Positions 1 through 9,783 of a stretch of DNA of 64,000 bases are shown here, piece after piece (the first letter of the stretch is position 1; every line of letters begins with the position of its first letter). Below the pieces are notes generated by a model, which saw only the letters and a list, made by a program, of their open reading frames with translations, did no database searches and was not told the DNA's origin. The DNA comes from Deltaproteobacteria bacterium (GTDB taxonomy: Bacteria; Desulfobacterota; Binatia; Binatales; Binataceae), in assembly GCA_021831785.1 (NCBI GenBank), contig JAKBMB010000007.1, positions 236,573 through 300,572 on the forward strand. Direction: 5' to 3'. Made by a program: the position numbers and the translations under genes.

Positions 1-387
1 GCTCCCAGTCGATCGTATTCGCCGCCTAACATTATTCGCAGCTCCTGCGCCTGGAGCGCGGCGCGCGCCTGGGCCAGGGTCTTAGCGGCTTCGTGAGCGG
101 CTTCGGAGTCCTCGGCGCCCTCCTCTTCGGCCATGGCGAGAAACAGCGCGGTCTCGTCCAGGAGCTCGCCGAGCTGGCGGCGGAGGCCAAGCTGTTCGTT
201 GATCTGGTCTTGCTCTTTGCTCGCTGCCTGCGCCGCCTCCGGACGATCCCAGAAGTCGGGCTTGCTTGATTGCGCGAGCAACTCTGCGTGGCGGGCGTTC
301 AGCGCGGGGAGGTCAAAGACGCCTCCCGAGCACGTCGAAGCGGGTCTGGAGATCCTTTAGTTGTTCCCGCATCTCGTTAAGCGCCAT
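1..387 (-). CDS. prfB: Peptide chain release factor 2, 5' part, with programmed +1 frameshift
   Basis: RF2 recognises UGA and UAA stop codons and triggers release of the finished peptide on the ribosome. The gene starts with ATG at 387 after a GAGG ribosome site and runs off the left edge, so only the N-terminal part is present. Frame 0 encodes 24 codons and then meets an in-frame TGA (313-315). Reading resumes in the +1 frame as DLPALNARHAELL, followed by KPDFWDRPEAAQAASKEQ, the conserved RF2 N-terminus. The slip site is CTT TGA C (312-318), with a Shine-Dalgarno-like GGGAGG at 322-327 placed three bases before CTT, the same spacing as in E. coli prfB. This is autoregulatory: low RF2 lets the ribosome pause at UGA and shift. 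The rest of the gene (GGQ domain) lies outside the window. Confidence 0.95.
312..327 (-). promoter_or_regulatory. prfB programmed +1 ribosomal frameshift signal
   Basis: Read on the minus strand the site is GGGAGG-CGT-CTT-TGA-C. The purine hexamer can pair with the 16S rRNA tail, CTT is the slippery P-site codon, and TGA is codon 25 of the zero frame. All parts and their spacing match the known prfB recoding element. Confidence 0.93.
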
Positions 388-634
388 AGCAAACTCTCAC
401 CTCAACTCCGATTGCTTTTTTATATAGCCCTCATATTTATTATCACATATTCAGGTCTTTGGCGTAACCGGCATGGCACCGATGCACCGCGCCGGCGTAA
501 TCCGGAGACCGACCTTCTTCAATGGGCCGCACACGGCGCCGAGAGCCGCGGCTGTGAAGAAGCGGCACGTTTTGGCGCTTTTTCGCATGGAGTCGGACTC
601 GCGAGTATCGGCACCCTTATGCGCGCCGGCTTTT
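388..634. other. Intergenic region between lnt and prfB
   Basis: No convincing gene is seen. The stretch at 415-450 is markedly AT-rich against the surrounding GC-rich sequence and lies just upstream of prfB on the minus strand, so it may hold a prfB promoter. I could not assign clear -35 and -10 boxes. Confidence 0.4.
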
Positions 635-2248
635 CTAACTGCATCCGTTGAACGAGACCAGGCGCGAGACGCCCACCTCGCTAGGGTTGGTGCGCGCCGG
701 CCGCAGCGAGGCCACGATTAGGCCCAGCGCGGTGAGCCCGAAACAGGTCTGTGCGAACAAGTCTCCGACTATCGCGTAAAGTGTGCGCCGCGGACGAAAC
801 TTGACCGTCACCAAACGGGTGGTGCGCCTAAAAAGCTCGGTGTTAGCGCGAATTCGGCCCAGCGGATCGATCACGGCGCTGATCCCGGTATTCGCCACCC
901 GCACCATCGGCGTGTGATTTTCAACTGCCCGCATCGCCGCCATCGACAGTAGCTGATAAGGCGCCGCGGTCGTGCCGTACCAAGCGTCGTTGGTGATATT
1001 GACCAGTATATCGGCCCCACCGTCGACCGCGCGGCGCGTCAGATCGGGGAAGAGGCTTTCGTAGCAGATAAGTATGCCCAGGCGCGCTCCTTTGACGTCG
1101 AACAAGGTCTGCTGCCCGCCAGGCGCCATCTCGCCGAATCCCGCCGCCACGGCGCTGACGAAGCCGCCGAGCAGCCATCGCAGCGGCACGTACTCGCCGA
1201 AGGGAACGAGTTCAATTTTGTCGTAGTACGACTCTACACGGCCGTCGGCGGAGACGAGGTAAGCGCGATTGACCGGCGCAAACCCATCGCCGTTTTGACG
1301 CAACGCGACGGCGCCGAACAGAATCGGGAGCTTAGTCTGGCGGGCCAACGCCAGCAGCATCTGACGGTACCGCGCGTCGGCCGCGAGGCTATCCGGATAA
1401 TTCGCCTCAGGCTGAAAGACAAAGGCGGCGGCGGCTTCGGGCCAGATGACCAGGTCAGCCTGGTTGCGGGCGGCAAAGACCGTGGCCTGACTGTATGCCT
1501 CGAAGCTGTTGGCGCGAAACCGCGGATCCCATTTAACTTCCTGCGCAATGTTGCCCTGCGCCATCGCTAACTTAAGCACTCCGGCCGGCTCCTGACGGTC
1601 CACCTGTTGAATCCTTGCCAGCCCGAAGGCGGCTGCCGCGACCATCGCGGCGGTCACCGTCGACAGGGCCCAAACCTTGCGCCGCGAGCTACCCTCGCGA
1701 TGCAGCACCTCGAACAGCACGGCGTTGAACAGCATGATCAGCGCGGAGATACCGTAAACCCCGGTGAACTCGGCATATTGGATCAGGACGAGATTTCGAT
1801 AGGCCGCATCGCCGAGCAAGTTCCACGGAAAGCCGATGGGGAAGGTCGCCCGCGCCCACTCAAGGCCGGCCCAGGCAAGCGGCAGGGTGACAAAAAGCGC
1901 GAGCGGCAAGTTGCGCGAGACGTAGGTCGCGGCCCATATCGCGAGCGCGCCGTAAAGCGCCTCGATTGCCGCCAGCAGGACCAGCGGCCCGGGCGTGAGC
2001 CATAGCGGCATCGAGGTGAAATTATGCAGCGTGATCCCGATCCAGTACAGCGAAACGACAAAAAAGCTGAAACCCTGCAACCAGGCGTAAAAGAAAACCT
2101 GCGCCATCCGCGCATTCGAAAGCGCGTAGAGCAAAGGGACGAAGGCCACCCAGGCCAATACGCCCAGGTCAACCTTCGGGAACGCCAGCGACAGGAGAAG
2201 ACCGCTGAGAACGGCTAGGAGCCACCGAGGCCAGGTTTCAAAAGGCAT
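635..2248 (-). CDS. lnt: Apolipoprotein N-acyltransferase
   Basis: Lnt transfers the third acyl chain from phospholipid to the N-terminal cysteine of apolipoproteins in the inner membrane, the last step of lipoprotein maturation. The 537-residue product has six or more hydrophobic segments in its first half (starting WLLAVLSGLLLSLAFP) and then a nitrilase-like domain. The triad is visible as Glu in VIWPEAAAAF, Lys in YDKIELVPFGEYVP and Cys in GILICYESLFPD. Length and layout are normal for the family. The start lies three bases after the stop of the upstream unknown gene, so the two are translated together, and prfB follows downstream. Its presence implies a diderm envelope with triacylated lipoproteins. 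Confidence 0.95.
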   Translation of the reverse strand: MPFETWPRWLLAVLSGLLLSLAFPKVDLGVLAWVAFVPLLYALSNARMAQVFFYAWLQGFSFFVVSLYWIGITLHNFTSMPLWLTPGPLVLLAAIEALYGALAIWAATYVSRNLPLALFVTLPLAWAGLEWARATFPIGFPWNLLGDAAYRNLVLIQYAEFTGVYGISALIMLFNAVLFEVLHREGSSRRKVWALSTVTAAMVAAAAFGLARIQQVDRQEPAGVLKLAMAQGNIAQEVKWDPRFRANSFEAYSQATVFAARNQADLVIWPEAAAAFVFQPEANYPDSLAADARYRQMLLALARQTKLPILFGAVALRQNGDGFAPVNRAYLVSADGRVESYYDKIELVPFGEYVPLRWLLGGFVSAVAAGFGEMAPGGQQTLFDVKGARLGILICYESLFPDLTRRAVDGGADILVNITNDAWYGTTAAPYQLLSMAAMRAVENHTPMVRVANTGISAVIDPLGRIRANTELFRRTTRLVTVKFRPRRTLYAIVGDLFAQTCFGLTALGLIVASLRPARTNPSEVGVSRLVSFNGCS

Positions 2249-2251
2249 TCT

Positions 2252-2806
2252 CTAAGCGTAAGCGAACATGTCGCGCAGAGGAATTACGCCCGCACACGGC
2301 GGATTGCCGTTGAATTGATCGTAGATCGCTTCGCTGTCATGCCACGTTTCGACCAGCGCCACCACGTGCTTGTTGTGCAACGGCAGGTCGCCCGCCAGGC
2401 GCCATTCGCGCTCAAAGCTCCAGTCTACGGGCGGGTCGCGATCGAGTTGAAGCGCCACTGCGCGCCACAACTCCTCGCGCGGCAACAGGCCTCGCGCTTC
2501 ATCCGCAGGCAGGTAGATCACGGGCCTGGCCCCGTTGCGGAAGGCGTAGCGCCGGTCTACCGCCACCCCGAACGGCTCATAGCGGCGCCGGTTGCGCCGT
2601 GTCAGCGCCCGCGCCAATTCTTCGAGCGACGCGTCGAAAAAGCAGATGACCGGCCGTTGACCCCGGACCATGCGGCCGCTGGCGCGCAAAACGCCCTCGC
2701 GTAATATCGAGACCAAGTTATCAAACGCGCTGGCCTTCTTGGAGGCGCGGGTGAAATGCGCAAGTGTCGGCCCGCCGACACCAACTTTGAACCAAGAACT
2801 CTTCAT
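2252..2806 (-). CDS. Unknown protein with FEREWRL motif, between ybeY and lnt
   Basis: I do not recognise a characterised family. The 184-residue product is soluble, with no signal peptide or membrane segment. It opens with LAHFTRASKKASAFDNLVSILREGVLRASG and carries VDWSFEREWRLAGDLPL towards the C-terminus. An (F/Y)xxEWR block after a region describing a small ligand-like pocket is reminiscent of DUF2971/AbiGi-type proteins, but this is only a motif-level resemblance. The start codon overlaps the ybeY stop by four bases (ATGA) and the stop lies three bases before lnt, so it is translationally locked into the phoH-ybeY-lnt operon. In many proteobacteria this slot holds a CorC-type CBS protein, which this is not. 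Confidence 0.75.
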   Translation of the reverse strand: MKSSWFKVGVGGPTLAHFTRASKKASAFDNLVSILREGVLRASGRMVRGQRPVICFFDASLEELARALTRRNRRRYEPFGVAVDRRYAFRNGARPVIYLPADEARGLLPREELWRAVALQLDRDPPVDWSFEREWRLAGDLPLHNKHVVALVETWHDSEAIYDQFNGNPPCAGVIPLRDMFAYA

Positions 2807-3321
2807 CGCGCCGGCGCGGTCCGTCTTACGCCTAAATTCAGTTTATCAAGACTGCGTTGTAATTCACGCTCCCGCTTGAACATTCGCCGAGCTTCAACGG
2901 CCGAGCTTTCGTGATCGTAGCCCAGCAGGTGCAAAAAGCCATGGATGAAAAGCGCGCGCAAGCGCGATTGAAGCCCCACACCTAGCTCTCGCGCCTGGCG
3001 CCGGGCGGTGTCGAGCGAAATCACCACGTCGCCGAGCAGCAGCGGCACGGAGCCCGACGAGAGCACTCGCTCCGTTCTTGCGCGACCCTTCGCTCTCAGG
3101 TCCAGGGGTGAGTCGATCTGCGGGAAGGCGAGAACGTCGGTTGAGTGGTCCTGGCCGCGAAAGCGGCGGTTCAGTTTGCGCATCGTCCGATCATCGGTAA
3201 GTAGCAACGAAAGCTCGTACTCTTCGAGCCGACACAGTTTCAGCAAGGCCAGCGCTTGCGCGCGCAGTTTTGCGCTCAAAGCTTTGGCGCGAACACCGGT
3301 CGCAGCGACCTCAAACGGCAT
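2803..3321 (-). CDS. ybeY: Endoribonuclease YbeY
   Basis: YbeY is a zinc-dependent single-strand endoribonuclease needed for 16S rRNA 3' end maturation and late 70S ribosome quality control. The 172-residue product has the family signature HGFLHLLGYDHE near residue 130, giving the three metal-binding histidines (HxxxHxxxxxH type), and the preceding conserved block RFRGQDHSTDVLAFP. The N-terminus EYELSLLLTDDRTMRKLN is typical. The C-terminal tail of about 30 residues is basic. It sits between phoH and the unknown gene that leads into lnt, a common bacterial arrangement. The gap to phoH (3322-3517) is longer than usual for this pair and holds no gene I can see. Confidence 0.95.
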   Translation of the reverse strand: MPFEVAATGVRAKALSAKLRAQALALLKLCRLEEYELSLLLTDDRTMRKLNRRFRGQDHSTDVLAFPQIDSPLDLRAKGRARTERVLSSGSVPLLLGDVVISLDTARRQARELGVGLQSRLRALFIHGFLHLLGYDHESSAVEARRMFKRERELQRSLDKLNLGVRRTAPAR

Positions 3322-3517
3322 CGCCAGCCAGCTTGGGCGCGCGGGTCAATCTCGCCGCCACGCACGCATCGACCCAAACCGGCTCATCATCGAGCGGCAA
3401 TCGACGAAGCCCATGCTTCGAGCACGACGGCCAACCGGCAGCATGCGCAAACGGTCCGCATCACGACGGTGCGCGCGCGGGCGCATGAATTATTCGCCGA
3501 ACTTCCAAAACACGGCG

Positions 3518-4573
3518 CTAGCTCGCGCTACCGTTGCCCCCTGGCGCCGCTTCCGCCGCGTCATAGGCGGCGATAATCGACTGCACCAACCGATGGCGAA
3601 CTACATCGGCCTCATTGAAGTAGATGAACGTGATGCCCGGCACGCCACTCAGGATAGTGCGCGCTTCCTTGAGCCCCGAGAGCTTGCCGCTGGGCAGGTC
3701 TATCTGCGTGATGTCGCCGGTGATGACCGCTTTGGAGCTCAAGCCCAGGCGCGTAAGGAACATCTTCATTTGCTCGGTGGTGCTGTTCTGCGCCTCGTCA
3801 AGAATGACGAACGCCTCGGTGAGTGTGCGCCCGCGCATGAAGGCCAGCGGCGCGACTTCGATCGTGCCGCGCTCGATCATGCGGCGCGCCCGCTCGTAAT
3901 CAACCATATCGTGCAGGGCGTCGTACAGCGGACGCAGGTAGGGATTCACCTTCTCAGCCAAGTCGCCGGGCAAAAAACCCAGCTTCTCCCCGGCCTCGAC
4001 CGCGGGCCGGCATAGCACCACCTTCGAGACCTGGTTCTTGAGCAGCGCCGACAGCGCCATCGCCATCGCCAAGTATGTCTTGCCGGTGCCCGCGGGGCCC
4101 ACGCCGAAGACGATGTCATGCTTGCGGATGGCGTCGATGTAGCGCTTCTGGTTGACGCTCTTGGGCGAGATCACGCGCTTGTGGGGAGAGACGAAAATCG
4201 TGTCGAGAAAGATCTCTTTGAGTTCCGCCTCGCGGTCCCCGCGCAGGATCCGGAGCCCATATTCGATATCGCCGTTGTAGAGCGTGTAGCCCTGCTTGAG
4301 CAGGTCGTAGAGTTCGCCCAAAAGCTTGCTGGCCAGCGCCTGGTCGCCGTGCCGGCCCGAAATCTTGATTGACGTGCCGGACACGCCGATGCGCACGCCG
4401 AGGGATTGTTCGACCGTGCGCACATGAGCGTCATGCTGCCCAAGTAAGCTGCTGAACAGATGAGGGTCGTCAAACTTTAGTTCCAAGGAGTCGTCGGTCA
4501 ACTGTTGAGAAATGGCTTTGATGCACCTCCTCTCGGCCAGAGGCCGGCCAGATGCACTAACTAAATAACGCAA
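3518..4573 (-). CDS. phoH: PhoH-like ATPase (YbeZ family)
   Basis: PhoH/YbeZ proteins are cytoplasmic NTPases that partner with YbeY in RNA and ribosome metabolism. An N-terminal KH-like region ([29 protein letters not shown]) is followed by the PhoH ATPase core with Walker [13 protein letters not shown] and Walker [39 protein letters not shown] is the strongest family signature. Start choice is uncertain. The longest frame begins at a TTG (4573) with no good ribosome site. A perfect AGGAGG lies inside it at 4526-4531, and the first plausible codon after it is ATT at 4513, which would give [14 protein letters not shown], a normal family N-terminus. It heads the operon with ybeY, the unknown gene, lnt and perhaps prfB. 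Confidence 0.93.
   Translation of the reverse strand: MRYLVSASGRPLAERRCIKAISQQLTDDSLELKFDDPHLFSSLLGQHDAHVRTVEQSLGVRIGVSGTSIKISGRHGDQALASKLLGELYDLLKQGYTLYNGDIEYGLRILRGDREAELKEIFLDTIFVSPHKRVISPKSVNQKRYIDAIRKHDIVFGVGPAGTGKTYLAMAMALSALLKNQVSKVVLCRPAVEAGEKLGFLPGDLAEKVNPYLRPLYDALHDMVDYERARRMIERGTIEVAPLAFMRGRTLTEAFVILDEAQNSTTEQMKMFLTRLGLSSKAVITGDITQIDLPSGKLSGLKEARTILSGVPGITFIYFNEADVVRHRLVQSIIAAYDAAEAAPGGNGSAS
4526..4531 (-). promoter_or_regulatory. Strong ribosome binding site inside the long phoH frame
   Basis: AGGAGG on the minus strand, 60 bases or so inside the longest phoH frame. It argues that translation starts near 4513 (ATT) rather than at TTG 4573. No ATG or GTG lies in frame at a normal distance. 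Confidence 0.5.
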
Positions 4574-4649
4574 CCGGCATGAATCTTACTTAAGCCATAA
4601 TTATACGGTTTGAGAGCACTCTGGAAGAGGTTTGAAGGCACGCTAAACC

Positions 4650-7307
4650 TCAGGCGAGCAAGGCGTAAACCTGCTTTAGGGCTTGCGCGGCCTTTTCGGG
4701 CAGCCGCCCGCCGGCTTGAGCGAAGTCGGGACGTCCGCCACCCGAGCCGCCGACGATCGGCGCGATTTGCCGGATTATCTCACCCGCCTTAATCTTCGCG
4801 CTCAAATCCGGCGTGACTGCAACTACGAGCGCGACCTTGTCGTCGAATTTTGAGGCCAACGCCACCACCGCCGAGCCGTGCTGCTCGCGCAGCCGGTCGG
4901 CAAGCTGGCGCATCGCGGCCGGCTGCACGCCCTCGAGTTCGCGCGTGATGACCTTGATGCCGCGTATCTCGCGCACCTCGCCGTCGCCGTTGATGGCGCC
5001 GGCGCCTGCGATGAGCTTTTGCTCGAGCGCGCGCACGCGCTTTTCCAGCTCCTTTTCGCGCTCCAAAAGGCGCTCTAGCCGCGCGATAGCGGTCTTATCT
5101 CCTCCGGCGCGCAGCACGCGGCCGATCTGCTCCAGAACTTTCTCGCGCTCCTGGACGGCGTCAATCGCACCTTGTCCGGTGAGCGCTTCGACCCGTCGCA
5201 CGCCGGCGCCGATTCCCGATTCCCCTTCCAGCTTGAACAGACCGATCTGACCGGTGCGTTCCACGTGCGTGCCGCCGCAAAGCTCGAGCGAGAAGCCGCC
5301 CATCCGCACCACCCGCACGCGGTCGCCGTACTTGTCGCCGAAAAAGGCCAGCGCCCCGCCCTTGATTGCCGCGTCGTAAGCCATCTCTTCGGCCGTCACG
5401 CCGGCGTCTTCGCGGATATGGGCGTTGACCTCGTGCTCGATTTTGTAAAGCTCCTCGTCTTGGACTTGCCCAGGGTGAGAGAAATCGAAGCGCAAGCGGT
5501 CGGGCGCGACCAGCGAGCCGGCCTGGCGCACGCTCTTACCCAGCCGCTCGCGCAGGACGGCGTGCAAAATATGGGTCGCGGAATGGTTCAACATCGCCGC
5601 TTCCCGCCGCGCACGATCTACGGTTAGCCTCACCAGCTTGCCGGGTTCGAAATCGCCAGCGGCGCCGCGCTTGATCCGTCCGATATGGAAGATCTGGCTA
5701 CCCTGCTTGAGCGTGTCGGTCACCTCGAATTGCGCGGCACCATCCTGGGTTTCAATCACACCTTGGTCGCCCACCTGTCCGCCACCCTCGGGATAAAATG
5801 GCGTCTCTGCGGTGACCGCGATGAGCTTGTCGCCGTCTGCCGGTACACAGCGTACAATCTTCGACTCCGCCGCGTAGCGCTCATAGCCGACGAAGCGGGA
5901 GGTGGCGCCTGGGCTGGGCAAAATCTCCGGCGCGACAGGCTCTTGCGCGCGTGTGGCTGCGCGCGAGCGCGCGCGCTGCTCCTCCATCAGCCGCTCGAAG
6001 CCGGCAAGGTCGACGGTCATACCTTCGTCCGCAAGAATGCTTCGCGTGAGGTCGAGCGGAAACCCGTGGGTGTCGTATAATCGGAACGCGGCATCGCCCG
6101 GCAACTCCGTTTCCCCTCGAAGGCGAAGCCCATCGATTCTTGCGGTCAGTTCCTGCTGGCCCTGTTGAATGGTCGACGAGAACTGGCCACCCTCTCGCCA
6201 CACGACTTCTTCGATAGCTTTCCGAGCCCCAAGCAGTTCAGGGTAGGCGCCGCGCATGGCCTCAACCACCTTGTCGCAGCAGTTGGGGAGGAGCAACGGA
6301 TTGTCCACCTCAAGGCGCCGGCGATGCCATACGGCACGCCTGATGAGCCTGCGCAGGACGTATTGCCGCCCGTCGCGTCCGGGTCTCAGCCCTTCCGCCA
6401 CCAGGAAGGTTATTGCCCGGACGTGATCGGCGATTGCCCGGAACGACACGTCGCTTTCAGCATCCTTGCCGTAATGCCTGGCGGGAGCGACGAAAGGCTC
6501 AATCGCGCGGATTATCCCTTGGAACAAGTCGATGTCATAGTTGCCGAGCAGGCGGCCGGTCTCCAGGCTCTGCAGCACCGCCGCGATCCGCTCCAAGCCC
6601 GCGCCCGTGTCAACATGCCTCATCGGCAGCGGCGAGAGCGTGCCGTTCCGGTCGCGGTCGTACTGGATAAAGACCAGATTGGCGAGCTCGACAAAGCGCG
6701 CGCAGCCCGCAACGTTCACGCCGCAGGGCTTGCCCGGATGCGTTTTGCCGATGCATGCGCGATCGCCGCGGTCGAAGTGGATTTCGGAGCACGGACCGCA
6801 CGGCCCGATGTCGCCCATCTCCCAGAAATTGTCTTCTTCGGCAAAGCGCAGGATTCGCTCGCGCGGCAGAACCTTGAGCTTCAACCAGGCCTGCGCGGCC
6901 TCGTCGTCGTCGGTGTAGACCGTTGCCCATAGCCGCTCGATCGGGAGCTTCCAGACCTCGGTGAAGAGCCGCCAATGGAACTCGACGGCCTCGGCCTTGT
7001 AGTAGTCGCCGAACGACCAGTTGCCGAGCATCTCGAAGAACGTGTGATGGTAGTCGTCGCGGCCAACGGCCTCGAGATCGTTATGCTTGCCCGAGATGCG
7101 CAGACATTTTTGGCAGTCGGCGGCGCGGCGATAAGGCGGTGTGCGCAGCCCAAGAAAATAGTCCTTGAACCGCACCATCCCGGCGTTGGTGAAAAGCAGC
7201 GTCGGGTCGCCCTCGGGGATAAGCGAGGCCGAGGGCACGATCGTGTGGCCCTCGCGGGCGAAGAAGTCGAGAAACGACTGGCGAATTCGATCAACAGTCC
7301 AATGCAT
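4650..7307 (-). CDS. alaS: Alanine--tRNA ligase
   Basis: AlaRS charges tRNA-Ala and edits mischarged Ser and Gly. The 885-residue protein has the class II catalytic core at the N-terminus (FLDFFAREGHTIVPSASLIP, then KCLRISGKHNDLEAVG and TFFEMLGNWSFGDYYK), a tRNA-recognition domain, and the editing domain with HSATHILHAVLRERLG. The C-terminal half of the editing site is ELCGGTHVERTGQIG, giving the four zinc ligands. The C-terminal DHHA1-type domain ends with GGSGGGRPDFAQAGG, the standard C-Ala signature. Length is normal. It is transcribed in the same direction as recA, 161 bases downstream of it, an order found in many bacteria, but the recX gene that often sits between them is missing. Confidence 0.97.
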   Translation of the reverse strand: MHWTVDRIRQSFLDFFAREGHTIVPSASLIPEGDPTLLFTNAGMVRFKDYFLGLRTPPYRRAADCQKCLRISGKHNDLEAVGRDDYHHTFFEMLGNWSFGDYYKAEAVEFHWRLFTEVWKLPIERLWATVYTDDDEAAQAWLKLKVLPRERILRFAEEDNFWEMGDIGPCGPCSEIHFDRGDRACIGKTHPGKPCGVNVAGCARFVELANLVFIQYDRDRNGTLSPLPMRHVDTGAGLERIAAVLQSLETGRLLGNYDIDLFQGIIRAIEPFVAPARHYGKDAESDVSFRAIADHVRAITFLVAEGLRPGRDGRQYVLRRLIRRAVWHRRRLEVDNPLLLPNCCDKVVEAMRGAYPELLGARKAIEEVVWREGGQFSSTIQQGQQELTARIDGLRLRGETELPGDAAFRLYDTHGFPLDLTRSILADEGMTVDLAGFERLMEEQRARSRAATRAQEPVAPEILPSPGATSRFVGYERYAAESKIVRCVPADGDKLIAVTAETPFYPEGGGQVGDQGVIETQDGAAQFEVTDTLKQGSQIFHIGRIKRGAAGDFEPGKLVRLTVDRARREAAMLNHSATHILHAVLRERLGKSVRQAGSLVAPDRLRFDFSHPGQVQDEELYKIEHEVNAHIREDAGVTAEEMAYDAAIKGGALAFFGDKYGDRVRVVRMGGFSLELCGGTHVERTGQIGLFKLEGESGIGAGVRRVEALTGQGAIDAVQEREKVLEQIGRVLRAGGDKTAIARLERLLEREKELEKRVRALEQKLIAGAGAINGDGEVREIRGIKVITRELEGVQPAAMRQLADRLREQHGSAVVALASKFDDKVALVVAVTPDLSAKIKAGEIIRQIAPIVGGSGGGRPDFAQAGGRLPEKAAQALKQVYALLA

Positions 7308-7468
7308 ACTGCTCGCTAACCGAAGTCTATTTTAGCGGCAAGAAGGCCGAGATGGCTACGGGCGCCGAAAACCGCTGCCGAGGTATCCGGCGAAAGTCCC
7401 GATAAGCATGTGGGCGGGCTTCAAAAGGACGCCCTCGAAGCGCGTCTCGACGCGCCTCGGCGTCTGTT

Positions 7469-8494
<1,026 letters not shown>

Positions 8495-8632
8495 TTCGGT
8501 TCATTCTCCTCGGGGCATTCTCGCGCTACCCGACGAACCTCTTTATAGCGCTACCGCGCCGGCTTTGGGAACCTTAACCCATGGGCTTATCGTTGGGCAA
8601 ACGAGAATTGCGACGTCCTGCTCCTCGAAAAC

Positions 8633-9009
8633 CGATGGCAGGCCAAGTACCGCGGGCCGAAGGTCTCGGAAGCGCGGCGGCTTAGACAACTCGAGGATGA
8701 GAACCGGCGGCTCAAGCATCTGGCAGCCGACCTGACGCTGGACCACCAGGCGCTCAAGGGGTTGGTCAACCGAAAGTAGCCAAGCCCACAGCCCGACGGG
8801 AGGCCGTGGGCTGGATGCGGCAAGCGTACGGGTTGGGCGAGCGGCGGGCGTGCGGATTAGTTGTTGTGTGGCGCTCGACGGTGCGATATCAGAGCAGGCG
8901 GGCGGAGCCGGCCGAGCAGATCGCGATGATGAAACTATTGGCGGTTGAGCATCCGCGCTATGGCTCTCGGGGTCTGCAGGTGGTGATGGTGCGCCAGGGC
9001 TGGCGGTGA
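8633..9009 (+). mobile_element. IS3-family transposase relic (orfA 3' end joined to orfB 5' end)
   Basis: A continuous frame from about 8633 reads WQAKYRGPKVSEARRL and then QLEDENRRLKHLAADLTLD, the leucine-zipper C-terminus of an IS3-family OrfA. It runs on without a stop into RREAVGWMRQAYGLGERRACGLV, then RSTVRYQSRR and HPRYGSRGLQVVMVRQGW, the helix-turn-helix_21 region of OrfB, and stops at 9007-9009. In an active element OrfB is reached by a -1 slip. Here a run of five G at 8758-8762 places the two parts in one frame, so an indel or a relic of the slip site is likely. The N-terminus of OrfA and the whole DDE integrase core are absent and no terminal repeats are evident. It is a dead fragment marking past insertion between recA and the thiocyanate-hydrolase-like operon. 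Confidence 0.85.
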
Positions 9010-9360
9010 GAAGGCGCGGGCGCAAACGGCCGACGCAAGCTCGTGTGCCGCGGGCCGCATCGGTGCGAGACAATCAAAGGAGCGCGCCGGCGAGCAACCC
9101 AAGGCGAACAAGGACGTTCTGGACCGCAACCTCGAATTGCGGCTTGACCTAGCTAATGTGCCATCCAAGCGCGATCTTCACGAGCTGCGCGATCGGCGGG
9201 AGCACTTCACCGGCCGAGAGGAAGCAACTGCCGCCCCTTCCCTACAGAGCGCCCTTTCCCTACAGTATCTTGGACCGAAAAAGCCTTAGGGCAATTCCGG
9301 ACAGAAGGACCCTGATGACCAGAAAGGCCAAACCGGAAATTGCGGTTTGAGGAGGTCTCT
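9010..9360. other. Intergenic region upstream of scnB-like gene
   Basis: About 350 bases between the IS relic and the operon. A short open stretch (about 9100-9288) reads ANKDVLDRNLELRLDLANV and then PSKRDLHELRDRREHFTGRE, which looks like the eroded end of a coiled-coil protein but matches nothing I know. The last bases hold GGAGG at 9351-9355, the ribosome site for the next gene. No clear sigma-54 (-24/-12) element was found despite the sigma-54 regulator nearby. Confidence 0.4.
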
Positions 9361-9783
9361 ATGAGTTCAACCCTCTATGCGGCGCTGCTGCAGAGCATCA
9401 GGGCGCATGCGCCTCAAGAACGCCACGAAGCGGATTTACCGCTCACCATTTCCCAACGGCGCGCCGAGGCGATGCTGCACGTGGTCCACGATCTCGGCGG
9501 GCAACCTGACGGGCCGCTCGATAAGTCGCTCCACAAGACGGCCCTCTGGGAGAAGCGCACCCACTGCACCGCTGAGTGCCTGGCATGGCGTGGCGTGTGG
9601 GTCAGCGAGGAAAGACGCCGGCGTGAGAACGACCTGGGCGAGACGCTCTATTTCGGCACCCCTTACTATGCGCGATGGCTTCTGGCCGCGGCCAAGATGC
9701 TCATCGATAAAGGTCACATCACCCCGGACGAGCTGATCGCGAAAATGGAAGAGGTCCGCGCCCGAGAGGAGGATGCGGCATGA
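9361..9783 (+). CDS. scnB: Thiocyanate hydrolase beta-like subunit (N-terminal half of nitrile hydratase beta)
   Basis: Start ATG follows GGAGG at good spacing and gives 140 residues. The C-terminal half reads ETLYFGTPYYARWLLAAAKM followed by LIDKGHITPDELIAKMEEV, matching the conserved nitrile hydratase beta-chain block (YYERW...LL.EKG.LT.EEL). The protein stops where the beta chain would continue into its C-terminal SH3-like barrel, which is encoded by the next gene. This split is characteristic of thiocyanate hydrolase (SCN- + 2 H2O to COS, NH3 and OH-) and of the three-subunit toyocamycin nitrile hydratase. Gene order beta, alpha, gamma equals scnBAC. The stop overlaps the next start by four bases. 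Assignment to thiocyanate hydrolase over a split nitrile hydratase is inference. Confidence 0.75.
   Translation: MSSTLYAALLQSIRAHAPQERHEADLPLTISQRRAEAMLHVVHDLGGQPDGPLDKSLHKTALWEKRTHCTAECLAWRGVWVSEERRRRENDLGETLYFGTPYYARWLLAAAKMLIDKGHITPDELIAKMEEVRAREEDAA

Noticed and set aside
3008..4015. 335-codon plus-strand frame opposite ybeY and phoH
   Set aside because: Serine/arginine-rich antisense frame over two well-recognised genes.
9156..9350. 64-codon frame before the scn-like operon
   Set aside because: No ribosome site or homology; overlaps another open stretch in a different frame.
9181..9361. Sigma-54 promoter for the scn-like operon
   Set aside because: No GG-N10-GC pair with correct spacing; the closest GG and GC pairs have wrong distances.
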